From: Corynebacterium sp. CNJ-954
Lineage (GTDB): Bacteria; Actinomycetota; Actinomycetes; Mycobacteriales; Mycobacteriaceae
Reading direction: 5' to 3'
DNA length: 64,000 nt
Assembly: GCF_001942345.1 (NCBI RefSeq)
Contig: NZ_MKKI01000002.1
Coordinates: 62,001 to 126,000, forward strand
Made by a program: the position numbers and the translations under genes. The notes below the pieces were generated by a model that did no database searches, had not been told where the DNA came from, and saw nothing but the letters and a program-made list of their open reading frames with translations. Of this stretch, positions 8,407-16,484 are shown piece after piece (within the stretch, counting starts at the first letter, position 1; each line of letters opens with the position of its first letter).

Positions 8407-9000
8407 TCAGAACCCGTCGGGGATGTCACACTCGTGACCCTCCGGATCCATCGGTTCACCGCAGCGAGGGCAGAGGGGGCGGCCGGAGTTCACGATCGCC
8501 AGTGTCCGGTCCACGAACGCCTTCGCCGCGCCGACAGGGATACGCACGGAGAACAGTTCGTCCGGCTCCACCTGGATCTCGACGGGTTCATCGGAGTCGA
8601 CGGATGCCTGCAGTTCCTCGATCTCGTCCGGATCGAGCTCAGGCGGGGGAGCGGCCTCGATGACCACCTGGGACGTCTTCGGGTCCCAACCCAGACTCAG
8701 GACGCCGACGCGGAACTCCTCGTCGACCGGCATGTCCAACGGCTCGTCGTCGATGAGCAGTTCATCGGTCTCATCAGGGACGTTGAAGGGGTTGCCGTCC
8801 TGGTTGCGTAGCTTGCCGAGCAGTTCGGCGACACCCTCGGCGAGCGCGGCGGACTGCTGCTTCTCCAGTGAGACGCTGACGGTCACACCCCGGTCACGTG
8901 CCTGCAGATAGAACGTCCGGTCACCGGGCAATCCCACAGTGCCGACGACGAAACGGTCCGGCCAGTCGAATCCATATGTGGTGGTGGGCATAAGCGCCAT
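8407..9000 (-). CDS. DUF3090 family protein
   Basis: A 197-aa cytosolic protein of the DUF3090 family, known almost only from Actinomycetota. The N terminus YGFDWPDRFVVGTVGLPGDR and the C-terminal CPRCGEPMDPEGHECDIP are diagnostic; the latter holds Cys and His residues that look like a zinc ribbon. Function unknown. It lies between a histidine phosphatase gene and the SCO1664-family gene, the same order as in mycobacteria, where this cluster is near mshC of mycothiol synthesis. ATG 9000 is used; ATG 8991 is a possible alternative. Confidence 0.85.
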   Translation of the reverse strand: MALMPTTTYGFDWPDRFVVGTVGLPGDRTFYLQARDRGVTVSVSLEKQQSAALAEGVAELLGKLRNQDGNPFNVPDETDELLIDDEPLDMPVDEEFRVGVLSLGWDPKTSQVVIEAAPPPELDPDEIEELQASVDSDEPVEIQVEPDELFSVRIPVGAAKAFVDRTLAIVNSGRPLCPRCGEPMDPEGHECDIPDGF

Positions 9001-9017
9001 TGTAGGAGCCTTACGCT

Positions 9018-9041
9018 GATTGGTGCAGTGATTGGTGCAGT
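9018..9041. repeat. Two tandem 12-bp copies (GATTGGTGCAGT)
   Basis: Two exact adjoining copies of GATTGGTGCAGT in the 74-bp gap between the histidine phosphatase and DUF3090 genes, 18-41 bp upstream of the DUF3090 start. No function is evident; it may be a slippage duplication or a direct-repeat regulator site. Confidence 0.6.
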
Positions 9042-9074
9042 GAAAGGCGTGCACCGGGCACGCGGGGAACCAGG

Positions 9075-9782
9075 TCAGTCGCCGTGACCAGCGCCGCCAC
9101 CGACCTGGGCGCCGTCATCCTTGCTGTCTTTCTGCTGGTCGGGGGACGGTACCAGCCAGGACAGATCACCGGCCTCGGTGTTGACGCAGAGCACGTGCGG
9201 CATAGCCTCGGTGTAGCGGATGACCGACACGGAGGCCGGATCTGCGTGGACCCGCTGGAAATGGTCGAAGGGCATGCCGTAGGCGTCGGCGATGACGGAC
9301 TTGATGATGTCGCCGTGTGTCACGGCCACCCAGACCGCGCCGGCACCGTGATCGGCCTCCACGACTGCATCGTGCCGCCGGACAGCGGCGACCGCCCGTT
9401 CCTGCATCCCGGCCAGGGATTCCCCGCCGGGGAACACGGCCGACGAGGGTTGCCCGACGACGGTCTTCCACAGCTCTTCCTTACCGAGATCGGCGAGCTT
9501 GCGGCCCTGCCAGTCGCCGTAGTCGCACTCGATGATGCCGTCGTCGGTGGTGAAGGACGGTGCGCCTGACTGATGCCCGAGGATGGCCTGGGCGGTCTGG
9601 CGACACCGCTCCAGGGGACTGGAGACGACCCCACGCAACGGGACGGTCCCGAGACGGTCTCCGGTGCGCTCGGCCTGCCGGTGGCCGGTGTCGTCGAGGG
9701 TGACGCCGGGTGTTCGTCCCGCCAGGATGCCTTCGGTGTTCGCGGTGCTGCGTCCGTGACGGACCAGGATGACTGTGGCCAT
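9075..9782 (-). CDS. Histidine phosphatase, phosphoglycerate mutase-like
   Basis: A 235-aa member of the histidine phosphatase superfamily branch 1. The phospho-acceptor motif RHGRSTAN is at residues 8-15, with the second Arg in VVSSPLERCRQTA, the catalytic Glu in ECDYGDWQGR, and the second His in WVAVTHGDIIKS. These give the complete catalytic pocket. The substrate is not known; homologues in this position are annotated as MSMEG_4193-like phosphomutases and may act on phospho-sugars or inositol phosphates. First gene of the trio with DUF3090 and SCO1664 family genes; gaps are 74 bp and 1 bp. Confidence 0.85.
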   Translation of the reverse strand: MATVILVRHGRSTANTEGILAGRTPGVTLDDTGHRQAERTGDRLGTVPLRGVVSSPLERCRQTAQAILGHQSGAPSFTTDDGIIECDYGDWQGRKLADLGKEELWKTVVGQPSSAVFPGGESLAGMQERAVAAVRRHDAVVEADHGAGAVWVAVTHGDIIKSVIADAYGMPFDHFQRVHADPASVSVIRYTEAMPHVLCVNTEAGDLSWLVPSPDQQKDSKDDGAQVGGGAGHGD

Positions 9783-9845
9783 GCGGCCGAGGTTAGTCGG
9801 GACGGGGCCAGTCGTGCAGTGGTGCCGGTGCTGTCCCGTTGAGGT

Positions 9846-9886
9846 AGCAACCCCGCAGGTTGGTGCGACCGGCCTCCGGGGTTGCT
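9846..9886. terminator. 10-bp stem, possible terminator
   Basis: AGCAACCCCG (9846-9855) and CGGGGTTGCT (9877-9886) are perfect complements around a 21-nt loop, in the gap between the FAD monooxygenase (ends 9917) and the phosphatase gene (starts 9782), both on the minus strand. Position suits a terminator of the monooxygenase gene, but no T-run follows, so an operator is also possible. Confidence 0.4.
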
Positions 9887-9916
9887 GACTGCTGCGGGGT
9901 GGGTAGCGCTGAGGGG

Positions 9917-11047
9917 TCAGGCAGGCCGGGGCCAGTTGACGAGCCGGTTGTTCGCTACGGTGAGCGCCCGGGCCGGGGTGAGTCGCAGTGCTCCATCGCG
10001 TAGACCGGCGAGCAGTGGATTGGACGCTTGGGCCACCCGCCCGGCCGTACGAGACCCCCTCATTACTGAGGTCGTACGGGGTCGGCGGAGTTCGTCATAG
10101 GTGAACAGCGTCGATTCGAGGGCATCAGGGGAGGCGTCCCGTAAGAGGACGGTGAGCGTTGCGGCGTCTTCGATTCCCTGGCCCGCCCCCTGGCCGAGAT
10201 TCGGGGTCATGGCGTGGGCGGCGTCACCGATGACCACGGTGCGGCCCTTCACCAGGGAGGGGAGTGGTGCGGCGAGGTCGTAGACGTCGTGTCTCAGGAG
10301 AGCGTCCGGAGGGGTCGCTTCAATGCATTCCTGGATCGGCGGGTGCCAGTCGGCGAAGCGTCGGCGGACCTCGGCATGTTCATCGGGGAAGGTTGACCCG
10401 GCGGGGCAGTTCAGCGTTCCGAACCAGTAGATGCGATGGTCGGGGAGGGGGACGATACCGAAGATCTGCCCGCGTCCCCAGGTTTCACCTGCCTCGTGGT
10501 GGATGTCCACCGGTGCGCCGGTCACGCCGCGCCAGGCGGTGTACCCGGCGTAATGCAGGCCGGTGTCCAACCCGAGAATCCGACGGTTGGGGCTGTGGAT
10601 CCCGTCGGCGACGATGACCAGGTCGACATCCTCGGACTGGCCGGCCGCGACGATGCGTGGTGTCCCGTCGGCCGAGACAGTGGCGGGCGAGCCTAGGCGC
10701 AGCGTCCCCGTGCGAAGGGAGTCTATAAGGACTCTGTGCAGGTCGCTGCGATGAATGCTGCGTACCGCTCCTGAAGTCGCCGGAGGGGCGGTCGTCATCC
10801 AGCGTCCTGAGGGAGTGCGTTGACCAGCGCGCATCGATCCGATGGTTCCGGTGGACGCGTCACGTACCGCATCCCCGAGACCGACGAGATCAAGGGCCTC
10901 GAAGGAGTTGCCGAAGAGAGTGAGCCCCGCGCCGACAGGGTGCGGGTTGCTGCTGCGTTCATGGACTGTGACCTCGTGCCCGGCCTTCTGCAGGCCGGCG
11001 GCGGCGACCAGCCCGGCGATCCCGGCGCCGATGACGGCGATTCTCAT
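9917..11047 (-). CDS. FAD-dependent monooxygenase, PHBH-like
   Basis: A 376-aa class A flavoprotein monooxygenase, like salicylate, 6-hydroxynicotinate or zeaxanthin epoxidase-type enzymes. It has the FAD dinucleotide motif AVIGAGIAGLVAA (residues 3-15), the DG motif VDLVIVADGIHSPNRR, and the GD motif VVIGDAAHAMTPNLGQGAGQ. It should hydroxylate an aromatic or similar compound with NAD(P)H and oxygen. ATG 11047 is chosen because the FAD motif should start within about five residues, and GAAAGGG lies upstream. It is divergent from a TetR gene with a perfect 16-bp palindrome between them, so induction by a substrate through TetR is likely. Confidence 0.85.
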   Translation of the reverse strand: MRIAVIGAGIAGLVAAAGLQKAGHEVTVHERSSNPHPVGAGLTLFGNSFEALDLVGLGDAVRDASTGTIGSMRAGQRTPSGRWMTTAPPATSGAVRSIHRSDLHRVLIDSLRTGTLRLGSPATVSADGTPRIVAAGQSEDVDLVIVADGIHSPNRRILGLDTGLHYAGYTAWRGVTGAPVDIHHEAGETWGRGQIFGIVPLPDHRIYWFGTLNCPAGSTFPDEHAEVRRRFADWHPPIQECIEATPPDALLRHDVYDLAAPLPSLVKGRTVVIGDAAHAMTPNLGQGAGQGIEDAATLTVLLRDASPDALESTLFTYDELRRPRTTSVMRGSRTAGRVAQASNPLLAGLRDGALRLTPARALTVANNRLVNWPRPA

Positions 11048-11074
11048 GGCGTGCACCCTTTCGCGTTATCGTGG

Positions 11075-11090
11075 CTCTACATATGTAGAG
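11075..11090. promoter_or_regulatory. 16-bp palindromic TetR operator
   Basis: CTCTACATATGTAGAG is a perfect palindrome in the 49-bp gap between the divergent monooxygenase and TetR genes. It overlaps the probable -10 region (TAGAGT) of the TetR gene, so one dimer could repress both directions. The assignment to the adjacent TetR protein is inferred from position. Confidence 0.7.
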
Positions 11091-11096
11091 TACTCG

Positions 11097-11717
11097 ATGT
11101 GCACTAGGATTGCCGATGTGTCGGAGCAGTCGCCAGTGCAAGACCGCCGTACAGAGATCGCTGATGCCGGAATCCGGATCATCGCGTCGCAGGGTGTCCG
11201 TGCCCTCACTCACCGGGCCATCGACACGGAGGTGGGACTGTCCGCTGGCTCGACGTCGTACTATGCCCGTACCCGACGCGACCTCATCGTCCTCATCGTG
11301 GGAAGGTTGGCGACGCGCACGACAGCGGATATGTCAGCGGTGCAGTGGCCGGAGTTTCTCACGGTGTCCACCGCGGCGACGCTCGTTGCACGGGCCATCG
11401 AGGCGACGCTGCGGCGCGAGGAGGAGCACGTCGCCCGGATCGCCCTGCACGTCGAGTACCGTCACGACGACGGGATAAGCAGCCTGTTGGCGGGGGACCC
11501 ACCGGTGCGTCCGCAGCTGGTTGCAGCAGCCGAGCGGTGCCTCCAGCTCCTCGGGGTGGATGACGCTGCAGAGGCGGCCGCCGATTTTGTCGTATTGGTC
11601 GACGGCCTGCTGATGCAACGGGTCATTCGGGGAGGCGGTGTCGACGTGGGCGACGATGCCGGTGTGGAGCGGATCGTCCGTCACTACCTTGCCGGACTGG
11701 TCACCGGCGAACGCTGA
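11097..11717 (+). CDS. TetR-family repressor
   Basis: A 206-aa TetR regulator. The N-terminal HTH is RRTEIADAGIRIIASQGVRALTHRAID followed by VGLSAGSTSYYARTRRDLI, the canonical turn and recognition helix; the remainder is the helical ligand domain, without recognisable subfamily. I chose ATG 11097, which begins 7 bp after the 16-bp palindrome and may be leaderless; GTG 11118 is the alternative. It is divergent from the FAD monooxygenase gene, its likely target. Confidence 0.8.
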   Translation: MCTRIADVSEQSPVQDRRTEIADAGIRIIASQGVRALTHRAIDTEVGLSAGSTSYYARTRRDLIVLIVGRLATRTTADMSAVQWPEFLTVSTAATLVARAIEATLRREEEHVARIALHVEYRHDDGISSLLAGDPPVRPQLVAAAERCLQLLGVDDAAEAAADFVVLVDGLLMQRVIRGGGVDVGDDAGVERIVRHYLAGLVTGER

Positions 11718-11820
11718 CGGTCGCGGTCCGAAGCAGCCCTACGGGTTATGACTGTCACTGCCGGTGCTAGTCACGGCAGGGGCCTGGCTACCTGATTCGC
11801 GCCGGGGCACGGTGACGGGC

Positions 11821-13026
11821 ATGGAAACAGTCGAGGACACTCGTTCACGCGGTATGTCGCAACGCACCGCCTCCCTGGCCCTGCTCGCGTTGAGTATCGG
11901 TGGTTTCGGGATCGGGCTCACGGAATTCGTGATTGCCGGACTGCTCACCGAAGTCGCCGACGACCTGGGGGTGGGTATCAGTGTCGCTGGTCATCTTGTG
12001 GGAGGTTATGCCCTGGCCGTGGTGCCCGGCGCGCTTGTTCTCACTCCGTTGCTGATGAAACGTCCGCCCAAGCAGGCACTGCTGGTGCTGCTGGCGTTCT
12101 TCATTGCTGGAAGCCTGTTGTCCGCCTGGTCGCCGAACTACGAGATCATGTTCGCCGGGCGCGTCTTCGCTGCACTCGCCCACGGCGGTTACTTCGGGAT
12201 CGGTGCCGTGCTGGCGGCGTCCCTGGTCCCGCGGCAACGACAGGCGTCCGCAGTGGCGGCGCTGTTCGCTGGGCTGACCATCGCCAACGTCCTCGGTGTA
12301 CCTGCAGGGTCGTTGATCGGTCAGCAGTTCGGGTGGAGGACGGTCTTCTGGGTCATTTCGGCGGTGGGCGTGGTGGCGTTCGCCGGACTCGTCGCCCTCG
12401 TCCCGTGCACTGAGCCGGAGAAGGACCAACTCCCGGTCGGCCAGCAGTTCAGGGTACTGGCACGGCCGCAGGTTCTGGCGTCACTGCTCACCACCGCGCT
12501 TGTTTTCGGAGGCATGTTCGGCGTCTTCACCTACATCGAGCCGCTGCTGCGTGAGGTCAGTGGCTTCTCTGCTGTGACGGTGCCGTGGCTGTTGGTGTTG
12601 TTCGGTGCCGGTCTGTTCCTGGGAAACATCGTCGGTGGAAAGGCGGCTGACCGTAACGCCGACAACGCCGTCCTGATCCTGTCTCTGCTGCTGCCCGTCG
12701 TTCTGCTCGTCCTCGGGGCTGTTGCTGCGATGCCGGTGGCGACCGGCATCATGCTCTTCCTGCTCGGGCTCGTGGGTTTCGCCACTGTACCGGGGCTCCA
12801 GGCGCGGGTCATGCGGCATGCGCATGGCGCGGCCACCCTGGCATCGGCCACGAATATCGCGGCCTTCAACTTCGGCAACACCGTCGGTGTGAGTATCGCC
12901 GGAGCTGCCATTGCTGCCGGGTTCGGGCTGCGTAGTCCGACGCTCACCGGTGCTGCACTGACTGTTGTCGGGTTGATTCTCATCGTCCTCGCCCGCCGCG
13001 CCGCGCTGCGCCGGGTGGAAGCGTAG
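11821..13026 (+). CDS. MFS transporter, AraJ/DHA1-like
   Basis: A 401-aa major facilitator with about 12 hydrophobic helices. The N-terminal GFGIGLTEFVIAGLLTEVAD and the helix 5 region LTIANVLGVPAGSLIGQQFGWR are typical of the AraJ/chloramphenicol-resistance DHA1 branch (motif C-like antiporter signature). AFNFGNTVGVSIAGA near the end is also conserved in this branch. The start is uncertain: ATG 11821 and ATG 11854 are both possible, and neither has a strong Shine-Dalgarno. It follows the TetR gene by 103 bp on the same strand and is convergent with a second TetR gene. Substrate unknown. Confidence 0.85.
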   Translation: METVEDTRSRGMSQRTASLALLALSIGGFGIGLTEFVIAGLLTEVADDLGVGISVAGHLVGGYALAVVPGALVLTPLLMKRPPKQALLVLLAFFIAGSLLSAWSPNYEIMFAGRVFAALAHGGYFGIGAVLAASLVPRQRQASAVAALFAGLTIANVLGVPAGSLIGQQFGWRTVFWVISAVGVVAFAGLVALVPCTEPEKDQLPVGQQFRVLARPQVLASLLTTALVFGGMFGVFTYIEPLLREVSGFSAVTVPWLLVLFGAGLFLGNIVGGKAADRNADNAVLILSLLLPVVLLVLGAVAAMPVATGIMLFLLGLVGFATVPGLQARVMRHAHGAATLASATNIAAFNFGNTVGVSIAGAAIAAGFGLRSPTLTGAALTVVGLILIVLARRAALRRVEA

Positions 13027-13054
13027 GTGTTCACCCCGCCTGACGTGCCTGGTG

Positions 13055-13648
13055 TCAGGGGAGTGCGGCGCTCGCTATCTGGGTGATTGCGGCGAGGTCG
13101 TCTTGTGGAACACCATCACGAGCTCGCTGGGCCAACCCGCTCAACACGGTCATCACGTAGGCCGCTGTCGTGGCTGAGTCTGTTTCTTCGGGGAGACGTC
13201 CTGCCGTGATGTCATCGTCGATCCTGGCGGCGATCTGGGCCGTCTTGCGCCGGCGGAGTTCGGACAACTCATGGTGGACGTCCTCGTCGTCCGTACCGGC
13301 GTCTCCACCGGCAATCAGGCAACCCGGGGGCAATCCGTCGCGGGTGTAGCGCTGTGGTGCTTCCGTCAGGATCCGGCGCAGTGCGAGGGTGGCCGTCGGC
13401 TCCTCGTCGAGTGCGGCATCGATGAATCCGCCGTACGTGTGGTCGTACACGCCGACTGCTTCGGTGAACAGGGCGCGTTTTCCGCCGAAGGCGTTGTAGA
13501 GACTGGGCTGCCCGATCCCTAGCTCCTCGCTGAGGTCGCGTACCGACGTGGCCTCGTAACCCTTGCGCCAGAACACCCGGATCACGGTGTCGAGGGCGGT
13601 GTCCCGGTCGAAGCTGCGGGGTCTGCCGCGGGGTGGTGTGGACGTCAT
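13055..13648 (-). CDS. TetR-family repressor
   Basis: A 197-aa TetR regulator. RGRPRSFDRDTALDTVIRVF and the HTH LGIGQPSLYNAFGGKRALF are typical of the branch that includes NemR- and AcrR-like proteins; GCLIAGG in the core domain contains a Cys that could be redox-sensitive. It is divergent from a Cmx-like MFS gene, the likely target, with an AT-rich inverted repeat between them. TACAAT at 13655-13660 lies 6 nt before ATG 13648, so the gene is probably transcribed leaderless or with a very short leader. Confidence 0.85.
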   Translation of the reverse strand: MTSTPPRGRPRSFDRDTALDTVIRVFWRKGYEATSVRDLSEELGIGQPSLYNAFGGKRALFTEAVGVYDHTYGGFIDAALDEEPTATLALRRILTEAPQRYTRDGLPPGCLIAGGDAGTDDEDVHHELSELRRRKTAQIAARIDDDITAGRLPEETDSATTAAYVMTVLSGLAQRARDGVPQDDLAAITQIASAALP

Positions 13649-13654
13649 CCCCCC

Positions 13655-13660
13655 ATTGTA
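13655..13660 (-). promoter_or_regulatory. -10 box of TetR gene
   Basis: TACAAT on the minus strand, ending 6 nt before ATG 13648. Close spacing suggests leaderless transcription, though the G-run before the ATG could also act as a weak ribosome site. Confidence 0.45.
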
Positions 13661-13692
13661 TGTCGGGTGCTACAAAACATGCTACGGTCGCT

Positions 13693-13714
13693 TTTTATAG
13701 CACTCGATATAAAA
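13693..13714. promoter_or_regulatory. AT-rich inverted repeat, operator candidate
   Basis: TTTTATA (13693-13699) and TATAAAA (13708-13714) form a perfect 7-bp inverted repeat with an 8-bp spacer just upstream of the CGGAGGA ribosome site of the MFS gene. It stands out in GC-rich surroundings and lies between the divergent TetR and MFS genes, so it could be the TetR operator or contain the MFS -10 box. Confidence 0.5.
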
Positions 13715-13725
13715 CGGAGGACGGC

Positions 13726-15006
13726 ATGAAGACGCTGACGGGAACGAACACTGCAGTTGTGGGGGTACGAAGAGGGGGCACTGCTGTGATGCCACTCGCA
13801 ATCTGGGGCATCGGTTTCGGCATCTTCGCCCAAGGCACCAGTGAGCTCATGCTTGCCGGACTGTTGCCCGACATGGCCGAGGACCTGCAGGTGAGCATCC
13901 CACAGGCGGGAATGCTCATCAGCGCTTTCGCGCTCGGCATGCTCGTCGGGGCGCCGGTACTTGCGGCGCTGACCCTGCGCTGGCCCCGGCGCTTCGCCCT
14001 TCTTCTGTTCCTCGCGGTGTTTGTTCTCAGTCATGTCGTCAGCGCGCTCACCGGTAGCTATGAACTGTTGCTCGCCATGAGATTCATCGGAGCATTCGCC
14101 TACGCCGGGTTCTGGGCCGTCGGCGGGAGTGCCGCGATGGCCTTGGCTGGGCCTGAGCGACGTGGGCAGGCGATGAGCATCGTCGCTGGCGGGCTGAGCG
14201 TGGCCACCGTGCTCGGCCTACCGGCAGGAACGTGGATCGGGCAGCACCTCGGCTGGCGGGGTGCATTCTGGACAGTTGCGGTGCTCTCGACCATTGCGGC
14301 TGTCGTCATCGTGTTCTGTGTGCCTGCCCTGCGCCCGGAGAATCCGCCGAACCTCCGCGTGGAGCTCAGGGGTATGCGTCCGCCCCGGCTGTGGTTGTCC
14401 TATGCGATGACGGCGACGGCGACCACCGCACTGCTCGGGACGTTCTCCTACCTCTCGGCGATGCTCATCGAGACCACCGGTCTTGGATCATCCTGGGTGC
14501 CCGCGGTGTTGTTCGGCTACGGTTTCGGGGCGCTCGTCGGCATCGTCCTCGGTGGCAAGGCTGCCGACCGTTACCCGAAGTCAGTTCTCGGTATCGGGTT
14601 CACCGGGTTGCTGGTGACGTCCGTGCTACTGGCCCTGTTCGCGCAGTATCCGGGAGCAGTTGTTGCACTCGTCGTCGCGTTGGGCTTCCTCGGTTTCAGC
14701 ACCAACCCTGCGTTGAACTCGCGCTTCATCCCTCTTGCGCCGGACGCTCCCACGTTGTCGGTGTCGGGGAATGTGTCGGCGTTCAATGTCGGGATCACTC
14801 TCGGGCCGTGGCTCGGCGGGTTGGCGCTGTCGGCCGGGCATGACTATCCGGTGATTCCCGCTATCGGTGCCGCCGTCGCGGTTCTTGCGCTGGTGCTGTG
14901 GGCGTGGGACATGCTCCTGGACGGTAGGGCGAAGCAAGCATCTGCCAATCAACGGCCAGAGCAGGGTAGTCGGCAGGTGGAAGGAGTCGAGACTCCTTGT
15001 GGATAG
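13726..15006 (+). CDS. Cmx/CmrA-like MFS exporter
   Basis: A 426-aa MFS exporter resembling the Cmx/CmrA chloramphenicol efflux proteins of actinobacteria. Shared features are IFAQGTSELMLAGLLPDMAE in helix 1, QVSIPQAGMLISAFALGM, the motif A loop, the helix 5 segment VLGLPAGTWIGQHLGWRGAF and SGNVSAFNVGITLGPWLGG near the C terminus. CGGAGGA at 13715-13721 fixes ATG 13726. The divergent TetR gene is the presumed repressor. Chloramphenicol resistance is only a possibility: this subfamily is broad, and the tail after residue 400 is not conserved. Confidence 0.8.
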   Translation: MKTLTGTNTAVVGVRRGGTAVMPLAIWGIGFGIFAQGTSELMLAGLLPDMAEDLQVSIPQAGMLISAFALGMLVGAPVLAALTLRWPRRFALLLFLAVFVLSHVVSALTGSYELLLAMRFIGAFAYAGFWAVGGSAAMALAGPERRGQAMSIVAGGLSVATVLGLPAGTWIGQHLGWRGAFWTVAVLSTIAAVVIVFCVPALRPENPPNLRVELRGMRPPRLWLSYAMTATATTALLGTFSYLSAMLIETTGLGSSWVPAVLFGYGFGALVGIVLGGKAADRYPKSVLGIGFTGLLVTSVLLALFAQYPGAVVALVVALGFLGFSTNPALNSRFIPLAPDAPTLSVSGNVSAFNVGITLGPWLGGLALSAGHDYPVIPAIGAAVAVLALVLWAWDMLLDGRAKQASANQRPEQGSRQVEGVETPCG

Positions 15007-15115
15007 GCGTCAAAGGCGTGGGGCTTCCTGGGACGTGCACTGCTGGTTGGTTTTGAGAAGTGCGGCCACCCCTGAGCGTCTGTCCCGGAGGCACGTCAGT
15101 TTGAGGAGCTAGACT

Positions 15116-15131
15116 CTGACACCTATGTGAG
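15116..15131. promoter_or_regulatory. MerR autoregulatory site (degenerate copy)
   Basis: CTGACACCTATGTGAG matches the downstream palindrome CTCACACCGGTGTGAG (15528-15543) at 13 of 16 positions and lies 25 bp before the MerR start codon. It is therefore a good candidate for binding of the MerR protein to its own promoter. Confidence 0.55.
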
Positions 15132-15156
15132 AGTCATTCCCGGGAAGGAGTCCTCG

Positions 15157-15525
15157 ATGCAGATCGGCGAACTGTCGCGGCAGACCGGAGTGAGTATCCG
15201 TTCCCTGCGCTACTACGAAGAGCAGAACCTGCTGCACCCGGCTCGGCTGTCCAGCGGATACCGCGTTTACGACGACGCTGACGTTGTCCGCGTGCACCGT
15301 ATCCAGGCTCTGCTGTCTGCGGGGCTGAGCACCCACAAGATCGAACACATCCTGCCGTGTCTCCAGGGCCACGAGGGTGATCCTGTGGCGCTGGCCTGTG
15401 CGGACCTCTACGACGAGCTCGTCGCTGAGCGTGATGAACTCCTCGACCGTATTGACGCACTACGCACCTCAGTGACGGCACTGGACACTGTGATCACTGC
15501 CAGCCCGCGTCCCACGACGACTTGA
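15157..15525 (+). CDS. MerR-family activator
   Basis: A 122-aa MerR regulator. The winged helix is MQIGELSRQTGVSIRSLRYY followed by LLHPARLSSGYRVYDDADV, then the dimerisation coiled coil to the C terminus. There are no conserved Cys ligands for metals, and the C-terminal effector part is short, so it belongs with small MerR proteins of the SoxR-like or aldehyde-stress type. AAGGAG at 15146-15151 fixes ATG 15157. Its stop codon overlaps the -35 box of the next gene's promoter, which has a perfect palindrome and a 19-bp spacer, the hallmark of MerR activation. A related sequence precedes its own gene. Confidence 0.85.
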   Translation: MQIGELSRQTGVSIRSLRYYEEQNLLHPARLSSGYRVYDDADVVRVHRIQALLSAGLSTHKIEHILPCLQGHEGDPVALACADLYDELVAERDELLDRIDALRTSVTALDTVITASPRPTTT

Positions 15526-15552
15526 CTCTCACACCGGTGTGAGCCTTTAGCG
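15522..15552 (+). promoter_or_regulatory. MerR-type promoter, 19-bp spacer
   Basis: TTGACT (15522-15527), the perfect 16-bp palindrome CTCACACCGGTGTGAG (15528-15543) and TTAGCG (15547-15552) give a 19-bp spacer. Overlong spacers containing a dyad are the classical target of MerR regulators, which untwist the DNA. The promoter drives the oxidoreductase gene starting at 15561. Confidence 0.75.
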
Positions 15553-15560
15553 TCGACACC

Positions 15561-16475
15561 ATGAGCAATGACACGAGTAATCGAATCGCCTACTACCGCT
15601 ACGGTTCCCCGGAGGTCCTTTGCTGGGAGCCTGACGAACCTTCTGATCCGCGGGCAGGAGAGGTACGGATCCGGCAGGAGATGATCGGGGTCAATCCGGT
15701 GGACTGGAAGATGGTCGCCGGATACTTCCGGCACACTGACCGTGTGCCGTTCCCGCACGTCCCGGGGTGGGCAGGCACCGGGGTGGTCGAGGCTGTCGGA
15801 ACTGGAGTGACTCATGTCCGCATCGGCGATCCGGTGATTGCCGGTGCCCGTGGAGGGGCGTTCCGGGAGGATCTGGTGGTGGATGCCAGCCTCGTCGTGT
15901 CCCGTCCGGACTCGCTGAGTATCGAGCAGGCGGCAGGGCTGCCGTCCTCCGCAGTGGCCGGGTATTCGCTGGTCGAGAACCTCGGTGTGACGGCGGGGGA
16001 CACACTGCTGGTGCATGGCGCCGCCGGCAGCGTCGGCTCCGCGGCGGTGCAGATCGCTGTAAGTCGGGGAGCCAGGGTCATCGGGACGGCATCGGCAGGT
16101 AACCACGACTACCTGCGCTCGCTCGGCGCGGTCGCCGTGGAGTACGGCCCCGGGCTCCTCGACTCACTGGGGCGCCACCGTCCCATTGATGCCGTCGCTG
16201 ATGCCGTCGGCGGGCGGGAAACGGTGGCCGTGACTCGTGAGGTCCTGGGCGCGGGCGGTCGTGCCGTTACGGCGTGGGGAGACCCCCACTCGGACGCCGC
16301 CGGAATTCCGTGGGTGCGACACCCGGCGGACGAGTTGGAACAGACCGTGGCACTGGCTGCGCAGGGCGTGGTCAGCGTGAGGATCGGTGCGACCTTTCCA
16401 CTGGCGCGGGCTGCAGACGCGCTGACGTTCAGTCAGACGGGGCATCCGGCCGGAAAGATTCTGCTGGTTCCCTGA
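15561..16475 (+). CDS. Quinone oxidoreductase-like MDR enzyme
   Basis: A 304-aa zinc-independent medium-chain dehydrogenase/reductase, like NADPH:quinone oxidoreductase. The N-terminal GroES-like domain contains IGVNPVDWKMVAGYF and HVPGWAGTGVVEAVG; the Rossmann part has LLVHGAAGSVGSAAVQIA with the AAGSVG nucleotide loop near residue 150. No catalytic zinc Cys is present. It should reduce quinones or enones with NADPH, a detoxifying reaction that fits MerR control through the promoter just upstream (15522-15552). It ends 9 bp before the convergent ArsR gene. Confidence 0.85.
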   Translation: MSNDTSNRIAYYRYGSPEVLCWEPDEPSDPRAGEVRIRQEMIGVNPVDWKMVAGYFRHTDRVPFPHVPGWAGTGVVEAVGTGVTHVRIGDPVIAGARGGAFREDLVVDASLVVSRPDSLSIEQAAGLPSSAVAGYSLVENLGVTAGDTLLVHGAAGSVGSAAVQIAVSRGARVIGTASAGNHDYLRSLGAVAVEYGPGLLDSLGRHRPIDAVADAVGGRETVAVTREVLGAGGRAVTAWGDPHSDAAGIPWVRHPADELEQTVALAAQGVVSVRIGATFPLARAADALTFSQTGHPAGKILLVP

Positions 16476-16484
16476 CCTGGAGGG

